From NCBI GenBank assembly GCA_027307045.1, contig DAHUXR010000052.1, forward strand, positions 1-32,035: a stretch of 32,035 nucleotides of DNA, given 5' to 3'. Source of the stretch: Acidobacteriaceae bacterium (GTDB lineage: Bacteria > Acidobacteriota > Terriglobia > Terriglobales > Acidobacteriaceae). Shown here piece after piece: positions 7,451 through 14,231 of the stretch; the stretch's first letter is position 1; every line of letters starts with the position of its first letter. The notes beneath the pieces were generated by a model. It saw only the letters and a list, made by a program, of their open reading frames with translations. It searched no databases and was not told where the DNA came from. A program made the position numbers and the translations under genes.

Positions 7451-7543
7451 GCCGCGGGTGGGCGTATTTGAATCGGGTCCTTGTTTAAGCGAAGTGTGCA
7501 ATCAAGCACATTGTTCCTTGGCGAATCGAAAGCGGAATGCGTC
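7451..7543. repeat. ~93-bp imperfect direct repeat, copy B
   Basis: The partner of copy A at 6085-6177. It sits between the end of the Mrr-like pseudogene (28 nt away) and the 181-aa gene start (about 87 nt away). The internal hairpin TGTGC-AATCAA-GCACA is perfect here. Read on the minus strand, each gene unit is followed by one repeat copy. Confidence 0.8.
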
Positions 7544-7571
7544 CTGACAGCAAGACCACAAGGTTGGTTTC

Positions 7572-8244
7572 TTAGCTGAGGCCTGCAAACTCCCTACGCT
7601 TGAGAGTAACACCATCGATTAGTCTGACGCTATTGCGTTGGGCGAGAGCCTTGGCGGAAGGAGTGAACGTACCGCTGGTGATTACCAACCCTCATCTGTA
7701 CCGTAGAACTTCACTGCTGCCACAATTTCCTGAACCGCCTGATTCCCCACCGGTCCCTTATAACGTTCGCCTGAATCGCAATTTTCCGGCCGTTCTTCTT
7801 CACGATCAGGTCTGCGCCCTGATATCCCGTCTTCGGGGTTCCACAAATATCTTCAAAACCCTCTTGCTTCAACACTCCTGCGAGATGAGTTTCAAACTCC
7901 GTCCCAGATTGCGCGTTAAAGTCGAAATCTTTGCCGCGTGCCTTGTGGCTCTCGTGATACTGCCTAAATCCCGACACCATCTGTGAGTATCGCGATACAT
8001 AACTGAAGGGTATGTCAGTAACGGGTGCCCCTCTAAGGAACAGATTTTTGATGCTGGCTATCGTAACTAGCCTGCTTAATTCATGACTTTTCATGAAAAA
8101 TTGCGTGAAGATCGCTCTGAATGCGGAGTTTAGCCACATTTTGTGCATCTCTGGAAAATGACAAAGTGTCGAAAGCCCAGAATTTGTATTCGAGCAAAAA
8201 ACTGCGTTTGGCAATGGTTCGGGCAAGTCCAGCCTTTTTCTCAT
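7572..8244 (-). pseudogene. Mrr-like restriction endonuclease, two frameshifts
   Basis: The intact first frame (8244-7711) reaches GTEFETHLAGVLKQEGF, then CGTPKTGYQGADLIVKKNG and IAIQA. These are hallmarks of the Mrr-type PD-(D/E)XK nuclease domain. At about 7766 one base is missing: AAG-CGT has become AACGT, which destroys the expected catalytic Lys of the QxK motif. Shifting frame gives RYKGPVGNQAVQEIVAAVKF and then GW. A second lost G near 7685 must be repaired to continue with VITSGTFTPSAKALAQR and NSVRLIDGVTL, to a TAA at 7574-7572. The metal-binding Asp (GADL) remains, but the usual GDQG is GYQG. The N-terminal ~90 residues are not recognised and the true start is uncertain; ATG at 8094 is an alternative. 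Such enzymes cleave modified DNA or serve in defence. This copy is inactive. Confidence 0.85.
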
Positions 8245-8659
8245 GAATAATCCAGGCTAGGGCGCCGGCACTCTTGCCGGTGGAAGCTTGACGGACTAAC
8301 AACAAGATAGGTTGTGGACCGCAGGCGCCCCCGCCTGCGACTCACCTTGTGCTTTTTGAATTTGAGGATCGAACCACTGGACCGCAGCTGAAACACAAAG
8401 GCTGATTTGCCAGCTGCTAATTGCTTCTTGGTGAGGGATCGGCCCCGCTGCTGTATGGCGTGAGCCAACCATCGACTGTGGATGAAAAATGGAATGTGCT
8501 TGGAAAAAGGAAAGTCTAAAGCCCACCAAAGTCTGGGTTTAGCCAAGAGCCAACAGCCAAATACCAAGAGCTGCCTTTTTCGCACACCGCGGCGCCCCAT
8601 CCTAATCATCTTGGTTCAGCACCACCTTGATAAAATAGCGCTCTCCACCGTGGAGACCT
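8245..8659. other. Non-coding gap with one palindrome
   Basis: No ORF of coding character is found on either strand. The only clear structure is the GC-rich palindrome at 8320-8339. It separates the degraded nuclease from the next intact plus-strand gene, and may hold the promoter of both, but no convincing boxes were seen. Confidence 0.4.
8320..8339. repeat. REP-like palindrome copy 2 (CGCAGGCG-CCCC-CGCCTGCG)
   Basis: A perfect 8-bp stem with a CCCC loop and no T-run on either strand, so it is not a terminator. Together with the palindromes at 655-682 and 9300-9326 it looks like a member of a dispersed set of short intergenic hairpins, although its stem sequence differs. Confidence 0.5.
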
Positions 8660-9277
8660 ATGACCTTCTTCCGAACTCTATTTGGCCCGAGCAAAGAGGA
8701 AATCTGGCGACAGTTTGCCGCCCAAACCGGCGCCAATTACGTGCCCGGTGGTTTCTGGAAAGGCGACAAGATTGAAGCCACGCATGGTTCCTGGACCATA
8801 GTGCTGGATACCTATACGGTCTCAACAGGAAAAAGCAGCGTCACTTATACGCGAATGCGCGCGCCGTATTCCACTGCGGACGATTTTCGCTTCACTGTTT
8901 ACCGCAAGGGCATTTTCTCTGCGATTGGAAAATGGTTTGGCATGCAGGATGTCACGGTCGGCTATGAAGACTTTGACCGCGACTTCATCATCAAAGGCGA
9001 TGATGAACAAAGGTTGCGCCAACTATTTTCCAATCAGAGGATTCGGGAGTTGATTGCCGCTCAGCCGGAGATTCATTTTTCCGTCGAAAACGACGATGGA
9101 AATATCTGGGCCAACACGTTTCCTGCCGGCGTGGACGAACTTAAGTTCCAGGTCGCAGGTGTCATCAAAGACCTTGAGCGGCTGAAATTGCTGTATGAGC
9201 TATTCGCGGAAACGCTGGACGAACTTTGTCGCATGGGCTCAGCCTCGCAGCAAAAGCCCCCAATTACGATCACGTAG
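8660..9277 (+). CDS. Conserved hypothetical protein (205 aa)
   Basis: Starts at ATG 8660 with TGGAG a few bases upstream. The sequence is soluble and lacks a signal peptide. The N-terminus (FGPSKEEIWRQFAAQ) is helical. A beta-rich middle follows (WTIVLDTYTV, SVTYTRMRAPY), then YEDFDRDFIIKG and a helix DEQRLRQLFSNQRIREL. A final helical region lies near 170-195. The FDRDF block and layout recall DUF3137-type proteins, but I cannot confirm it. No catalytic residues are evident. It stands alone between the pseudogene patch and a small membrane-protein gene. Confidence 0.8.
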   Translation: MTFFRTLFGPSKEEIWRQFAAQTGANYVPGGFWKGDKIEATHGSWTIVLDTYTVSTGKSSVTYTRMRAPYSTADDFRFTVYRKGIFSAIGKWFGMQDVTVGYEDFDRDFIIKGDDEQRLRQLFSNQRIRELIAAQPEIHFSVENDDGNIWANTFPAGVDELKFQVAGVIKDLERLKLLYELFAETLDELCRMGSASQQKPPITIT

Positions 9278-9299
9278 CATCCGCAAAAAGCCACGGCCT

Positions 9300-9326
9300 G
9301 GGGCACGGCTTGATCAGCCGTGCTCC
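9300..9326. repeat. REP-like palindrome copy 3
   Basis: GGGGCACGGCT (9300-9310), loop TGATC, AGCCGTGCTCC (9316-9326), an 11-bp stem with one G-T pair, followed by CCAAAAAA. No T-run follows on either strand. The 3' flank GTGCTCCCC matches copy 1 (GTGCTCCAC). Confidence 0.55.
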
Positions 9327-9518
9327 CCAAAAAACAGAAACGCTGGCATCGCGCCCGTGGCGGCGTTGTTTCCGGGAAGAGAGCGCCTTATGTTCTAATG
9401 AACATGTTCTAATGGGCATGTGACGATAAGCGCCGGGCTTGATGAATCCTGGGCCCGATAAAGACCGTTTCATTGCAGATCGGACCACAATTACCGCTCA
9501 CGCTATAAGCAGAAATCT

Positions 9519-9851
9519 ATGGGATGGTTATCTTCAATATTGCGCATGCTGGCGCCCATTGCGGTGGAGCACGGCGGAAATGTCTTACGCGACTCAATCC
9601 GCGCGCGCGCGGCCCAGGGACAGGCGCAACCGGGCGCGCCCGCGGGACCTGATCCGCTGCAACTGCTTGCCGCCGAGGTTGACCAGCTTAAAGGGTACGT
9701 GCTGGGCCTGAAGACGGACCTTGAAACGCTGAACAATGTGGCTGCCGGACGTGAAGAGCGCCTGCGCCGCTGGCTGCTGGCGCTGCTGGTATGGAACATT
9801 GTAATGACGATTGGCCTGGTGGCGCTGGCCGTGGTTGCGCTGCGCCACTAA
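9519..9851 (+). CDS. Small tail-anchored membrane protein (110 aa)
   Basis: Starts at ATG 9519; the Shine-Dalgarno sequence is weak. It has an N-terminal amphipathic stretch, an Ala/Gln/Pro-rich linker (about 28-45), a probable short coiled coil (LLAAEVDQLKGYVLGLKTDL, about 48-70), and a single C-terminal membrane helix (about 85-107, WLLALLVWNIVMTIGLVALA). It ends 7 nt before the flavoprotein gene, so the two are likely co-transcribed. No family is recognised. The topology suggests a cytoplasmic coiled-coil head anchored by its tail. Confidence 0.7.
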   Translation: MGWLSSILRMLAPIAVEHGGNVLRDSIRARAAQGQAQPGAPAGPDPLQLLAAEVDQLKGYVLGLKTDLETLNNVAAGREERLRRWLLALLVWNIVMTIGLVALAVVALRH

Positions 9852-9858
9852 CCCATCC

Positions 9859-11025
9859 ATGAAGTTCCAGTTGGATGTAATCGTTCTTGGCGGCGGAGCG
9901 GCCGGCCTGATGTGCGCCGTTGAAGCCGGCAGGCGCGGACGGCGCGTGGCCGTGCTGGAGCGGGCCGAGCGCATCGGCAAAAAGATTCTCATCTCCGGCG
10001 GCGGGCGCTGCAACTTTACCAACCTGCATTGCCGTCCGGAAAACTTTATCTCCGCCAACCCGCACTTTGCCAAGTCCGCGCTGGCGCGTTACACGCCTGC
10101 GGATTTTATTGCGCTGGTGGAAAAACATGGCATTGCCTACCACGAGAAAACTCTGGGACAGCTTTTCTGTGATGGACCGGCGCAACAGATAGTGACCATG
10201 CTGGAAGCGGAATGCCGCGCAGCGGGCGCTCGCATCCAGACCAACGTGAACGTGGAGCAGGTATCGAAGGAAGACGGCTTTCTGCTGCGCGCAGGCGATG
10301 ACGAGTTTCACGCTGAGTCGCTGGTGGTGGCCACTGGCGGCCTGTCGATCCCCAGGATGGGGGCCACAGGATTCGGTTACGATCTGGGGCGGCAGTTTGG
10401 ACTGAAGATCATCGAGCCTCGGCCGGCGCTGGTGCCGTTTACGTTGAATAAAGATGACGCCGCGCATTTTTGCGATCTGGCTGGAGTTTCGGCGGAGGTT
10501 ATCGCGTCGATTGCGGCGCAGAGCTTTCGCGAGAAGATGCTGATCACGCACCGCGGCCTGAGCGGCCCGGCGGTTCTGCAGATATCTTCTTACTGGAAAC
10601 CGGGACAGGCCGTTTCGCTCGATCTTGCGCCGGAGCGCGACTTGACCGCTGAACTGCGCGATCCAAAAGCGCGGCGGGATTTGGCTTCTGCCAAGACGGC
10701 GCTTCGCGCAGCGCTGCCTACCCGCTTGGCGGAACGCTGGCTTGACGTGAATCCGCCGCAGGGCTGGAGCAACCACGCGTTGGACGAGCTGGAGCGGCTT
10801 GCGCACAACTGGCAAATCATCCCGGCAGGCACAGAAGGCTACGCGAAGGCCGAAGTTACCGCTGGCGGCGTGGACACGAATGAACTGTCAGCCAAGACCA
10901 TGGAGAGCCGCAAAGTGCCCGGGCTATATTTCATCGGTGAAGTGGTGGATGTGACCGGCCACCTGGGTGGTTTCAATTTTCAGTGGGCCTGGGCATCGGG
11001 ATTCAGCGCGGGGCAGGCGGCGTAG
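9859..11025 (+). CDS. BaiN/HI0933-family NAD(P)/FAD-dependent oxidoreductase
   Basis: A 388-residue flavoprotein. ATG 9859 is chosen because it opens directly onto the FAD-binding fold (LDVIVLGGGAAGLMCAVEAG, GGGAAG at about 11-16). The upstream in-frame extension overlaps the preceding gene. Typical family blocks are ISGGGRCNFTN near residue 50, VVATGGLSIPRMGATGFGYD near 160-180, THRGLSGPAVLQ near 230, and the C-terminal FIGEVVDVTGHLGGFN-QWAWASG block that closes the FAD site. This family (HI0933/YhiN/BaiN) contains uncharacterised flavoproteins and a bile-acid-pathway member. The substrate here is unknown. Family assignment is firm. Confidence 0.93.
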   Translation: MKFQLDVIVLGGGAAGLMCAVEAGRRGRRVAVLERAERIGKKILISGGGRCNFTNLHCRPENFISANPHFAKSALARYTPADFIALVEKHGIAYHEKTLGQLFCDGPAQQIVTMLEAECRAAGARIQTNVNVEQVSKEDGFLLRAGDDEFHAESLVVATGGLSIPRMGATGFGYDLGRQFGLKIIEPRPALVPFTLNKDDAAHFCDLAGVSAEVIASIAAQSFREKMLITHRGLSGPAVLQISSYWKPGQAVSLDLAPERDLTAELRDPKARRDLASAKTALRAALPTRLAERWLDVNPPQGWSNHALDELERLAHNWQIIPAGTEGYAKAEVTAGGVDTNELSAKTMESRKVPGLYFIGEVVDVTGHLGGFNFQWAWASGFSAGQAA

Positions 11026-11044
11026 AGTATTGTCGCTCTATTAA

Positions 11045-11130
11045 AAACCAAAACCTTACACACTGATTGCGCTGATAAACACTGATCTGAATTTGGTTCC
11101 CTCTCTCCTAATCAGTGTTGATCGGTTTTT
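11045..11130. repeat. Intergenic repeat with inverted arms, likely bidirectional terminator
   Basis: It starts with the same AACCTTAC-CACTGATT word as the mosaic at 1634. GATAAACACTGAT (11074-11086) pairs with ATCAGTGTTGATC (11111-11123) with one mismatch, followed by GGTTTTTGGATTTTT. It lies between convergent genes (flavoprotein plus, permease minus), the same position as the larger mosaic at 1596-1911. Confidence 0.65.
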
Positions 11131-11152
11131 GGATTTTTCGATCTTTTCCGCT

Positions 11153-12352
11153 TTATTCCACTCTCAGCGCGTCCACTGGATTCAACTGCGCTGCCGCATT
11201 CGCTGGTCGATATCCGAAAAGCACGCCGACTCCGGTGGAAAGCAGCAGCGCAAAAAATACCGCGATCCATGAGACGGAGAGCGGCACCGCACGCTCACTC
11301 AGGCCAACGGCAAACCAGATTGTTGCCAAAGCAATTACCACGCCGATAATCGCCCCGGAAAGGCTGATGAACGCGGCTTCCAGCACAAACTGCAGTCGGA
11401 TTTCCGCGGTGCGCGCGCCCAGTGCTTTGCGAATCCCTATCTCATGCGTCCGCTGGGCAACATTCACAAACATGATGTTCATGATCCCGGTTCCGGCGGT
11501 GATCAGCGTGAGCACCGCCACGCCAATGAGCACCAGACTCATCGCCAGCGAAACGGTATGCACCGTGCCCAGCACTGACGACAGGTTCTGGACTTCATAG
11601 CGCGCCACCTTGCGATGCCGGCTGTGAATCAGGCTTTCCATTTCAGATGTCATCGCGGGCACTTCATCGGATGACGCGGACTGCGCGTAGATGACCTGAA
11701 AAAAATCTTCGCCCGTAACGGTCTTGATCAGCGGGAAGGGAATAAGCACGGTTTCATCCTGGATCTCCGATTGCCCAAAGGTCGGAACGCCTTCGCGAAA
11801 TACGCCGATGATGGTGCAGCGCACGTGCTCCAGTTGCAGCGGATGGCCAATGGGTGATTCGCGGTTAAAAACGTCCTCCGCAATGTGTTCGGTGACCAGG
11901 CAGACTTTGGCGCGCGAAACAAAGTCTTCCGCATCAAAGTAGCGGCCGGAGACCATGACCAGCTTGCGAATCGTCTGGAACTCTTCTGTCACGCCCACCA
12001 GGCGCGCGCGCACCACCTTGCCACGCAGCCTGAAGTCGAAAGGAATATCGTAAGTTCCGGCGGCTGCGGTAATCATTGAGAGCGATTGCCGAACTGCCGC
12101 CAGGTCGCCGGCGGAAAGTTCGTCGTCGGGTATAGTGGGCACGCCGTTGCGGTCCAGCGCGGCATATGCCAGGTTCGCGCCAATGCCTTCAATCTGGCCC
12201 ACAACGTAAGCTTTTCCCGTGGAGGCAATCGTAATCACCAGCACAATCGCGGCGCTGCCAATCATCACGCCCAGCATGGTCAGGAACGCCTTCACCTTGT
12301 CCACGCCAAGCGCGTCCACGGCCAACCGAATGCTCTCCTGCCATTGCATCAT
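11153..12352 (-). CDS. MacB-like ABC transporter permease (no ATPase domain)
   Basis: A 399-residue MacB/FtsX-type permease. One membrane helix near the N-terminus (about 22-45, FLTMLGVMIGSAAIVLVIT) is followed by a large periplasmic MacB_PCD-like domain (about 50-260) and three C-terminal helices (about 273-385). The coupling-region signature QRTHEIGIRKALGAR is present. A normal MacB would carry its ATPase at the N-terminus. Here that is absent and no ATP-binding gene lies next door, so the ATPase must act in trans. It starts 16 nt after the glycosyltransferase gene, suggesting one operon. Such proteins transmit mechanical work across the inner membrane, or export lipoproteins or peptides. 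The start is one of two adjacent ATG codons. Confidence 0.9.
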   Translation of the reverse strand: MMQWQESIRLAVDALGVDKVKAFLTMLGVMIGSAAIVLVITIASTGKAYVVGQIEGIGANLAYAALDRNGVPTIPDDELSAGDLAAVRQSLSMITAAAGTYDIPFDFRLRGKVVRARLVGVTEEFQTIRKLVMVSGRYFDAEDFVSRAKVCLVTEHIAEDVFNRESPIGHPLQLEHVRCTIIGVFREGVPTFGQSEIQDETVLIPFPLIKTVTGEDFFQVIYAQSASSDEVPAMTSEMESLIHSRHRKVARYEVQNLSSVLGTVHTVSLAMSLVLIGVAVLTLITAGTGIMNIMFVNVAQRTHEIGIRKALGARTAEIRLQFVLEAAFISLSGAIIGVVIALATIWFAVGLSERAVPLSVSWIAVFFALLLSTGVGVLFGYRPANAAAQLNPVDALRVE

Positions 12353-12368
12353 TTACTTGTGTCGCCCT

Positions 12369-14231
12369 TCACGGAATCGGAAGATTGCTAAACAGATAGT
12401 TGCCCGCGTTTTCCGCCACCACGTGCAGATTGCCCGGCCCGACGAGTTGTTCAAGGTGATTTCTTTCGCTTCCGTACGCCAGCAGGTAACAGCGCGAGTG
12501 CGCCTGCCACAACGCAACGAACTTCGCATCGTCAATAAATACATTCGGTGCGCCCGGCGCATACGATCCGTATTCAAGATTGTTACTGCGGCCATTCAGC
12601 AGCAGAGCAGACCGTCCGGTATAAAAGAAGACAGAGGAGAAAGCGTAATAAGCGTCGGCCTCCACCAGTTGTCCTGGCGGCGACTTCATCAGGCTTTGCG
12701 CCAGCGGATAAGAGCCGAGATAACCGTCAAAGCGGACCAGCGCCAGCCGCGCGGCCTGGAAGAAAATGACCATCCCGGCGGCAATTACCATGACGCTCTT
12801 GCCGATGTTGTTGCGCCACAGCGTTAGTCCCCCCGCGATAGCTGTAAACGCAACCACGGCTAGCGCCAGCGGCAACTTCAAATAGGCGAACGCATCGAGC
12901 GTGAGATCGCCCATGTGTCCCATGGAAAGCGTGTACATCTCCGGATGTTGCGTGAGGGCCTGCGCAATGTCGCCGTTTGCGGGCAGCCGCCAAACCATGA
13001 TGAGGATGATTGCCAGCGCGCAACCAACTACCGCTGAGACGCCCTGCAATATCCATGTTCCGGCGCGCACGCGCGTGTCGCCTGAGGCCATTGCTGAGCC
13101 AAGCAGCAAAGCCAGCGCGGGATAGATCGGCATGGAGTAGTACTCTTGCGTGGTGGAGAAAGTAAAGAACACCATGACCACGCCGATCCAGCAGACCGCC
13201 ATCAACCGCGCGCGACTCGCACGGGATGGCTCTCGGTAAGGTTCTTTCAACGCCGCTGGCAGGTAGGCTGACCAGGGAAACAGCCAGACAAGATTCAGCA
13301 GCCAGAACCACACGCGCGGCACCGTGTTGTAGTCGCGCGGGTAACGCATGTTCAGGAAGCGCAGAAGGTGTTCGTTAAAGAAATAAAACCAGAAAAATCC
13401 CCGATATTCGCCGGGACCGCTATGCAGCGAATACGCAAATGCGGGCGGGTTGTTGACCGCGGCCAGAATGTGCCACGGCGCGGCAATTAATACGGCAATG
13501 GCGGCCACCAGCCATAGATCAAGTTTTTTCCATGCAGTCCTGCGGAACAACTGGCGCGTTACAGCCATGTAAGCCAAGCCAGCCAGCACCGGAAACACAA
13601 TGGCGATCAGTCCCTTGAGCAGCAGCCCTGCGCCAAAGCACAGGCCCATGATCACGGCCCAGCGATATGGGTGTTCTTCATCGGGCTCAAGCAGCCGCAG
13701 CCATGCCCAGATGGCGCCGGTGATGGTGAGCGTGAGCATGGCGTCCGGAATCAGGATGCGCGTAAAGAGAAAGAGTCCTACGGAAGTGGCAGGAATGATT
13801 CCCGCGAACATTCCTCCTCGATCATCGAACGCCCAGCGGCCGAAGCGATAGGTGACGAAGCACAGCAGGACCACGGCCAGGGCCAGCGGCAGCCGCGCAG
13901 CCCAGTCATGCACGCCAAAGATTTTGTAGGACGCCGCCATCATCCAATAAACCAGCGGGGCTTTTTCCAGATAGGCGACGCCATCCAGGCGCGCAGTTAC
14001 ATAGTCACCGGAGACAAGCATGTTGCGGGCGATCTGTGCCTGCACGGCGTCCACGTCGTCCATCAGGCGCGGCGGGCTGGCGATATTTATCAGAAAGACG
14101 AAGCAGGCCGCGGCTACAACGATCCAACCTGATCGAGCACCGTGGGGGCGGCTTCGCTCGGAGACGCTTCGCTGCTCCCCAGGTTCACGTTCCACTGCTT
14201 CATCCACAACAACAAGACCATCAAACCCCAT
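12369..14231 (-). CDS. ArnT/PMT-family membrane glycosyltransferase
   Basis: About 620 residues, many-membrane-helix GT-C enzyme. The first membrane helix (WIVVAAACFVFLINIAS) is followed by the family motif MDDVDAVQAQIARNML, whose acidic residues resemble the catalytic Asp of PMT/ArnT enzymes. A periplasmic loop region with GDYVTARLDGVAYLEKAPL follows, then about ten further helices and a polar C-terminal domain (about 500-620). It would move a sugar from a polyprenyl-phosphate donor to a lipid or protein in the periplasm. The start is uncertain. ATG 14231 would make a 118-nt overlap with the end of the asparagine synthase frame; a GTG further in would shorten it. It lies between the asparagine synthase and permease genes in the same direction. 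Confidence 0.85.
   Translation of the reverse strand: MGFDGLVVVDEAVEREPGEQRSVSERSRPHGARSGWIVVAAACFVFLINIASPPRLMDDVDAVQAQIARNMLVSGDYVTARLDGVAYLEKAPLVYWMMAASYKIFGVHDWAARLPLALAVVLLCFVTYRFGRWAFDDRGGMFAGIIPATSVGLFLFTRILIPDAMLTLTITGAIWAWLRLLEPDEEHPYRWAVIMGLCFGAGLLLKGLIAIVFPVLAGLAYMAVTRQLFRRTAWKKLDLWLVAAIAVLIAAPWHILAAVNNPPAFAYSLHSGPGEYRGFFWFYFFNEHLLRFLNMRYPRDYNTVPRVWFWLLNLVWLFPWSAYLPAALKEPYREPSRASRARLMAVCWIGVVMVFFTFSTTQEYYSMPIYPALALLLGSAMASGDTRVRAGTWILQGVSAVVGCALAIILIMVWRLPANGDIAQALTQHPEMYTLSMGHMGDLTLDAFAYLKLPLALAVVAFTAIAGGLTLWRNNIGKSVMVIAAGMVIFFQAARLALVRFDGYLGSYPLAQSLMKSPPGQLVEADAYYAFSSVFFYTGRSALLLNGRSNNLEYGSYAPGAPNVFIDDAKFVALWQAHSRCYLLAYGSERNHLEQLVGPGNLHVVAENAGNYLFSNLPIP

Noticed and set aside
6085-7543. 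Integron cassette with attC sites
   Set aside because: The gene-repeat-gene-repeat order is suggestive, but the copies lack the RYYYAAC / GTTRRRY core boxes at their ends and no integrase is present.
9300-9330. Rho-independent terminator
   Set aside because: The stem is strong but is followed by A-rich sequence on the plus strand and no T-run on the minus strand.
9688-10815. 375-codon minus-strand ORF opposite the flavoprotein gene
   Set aside because: It is the antisense of a clearly recognised BaiN-type gene and has no family features.
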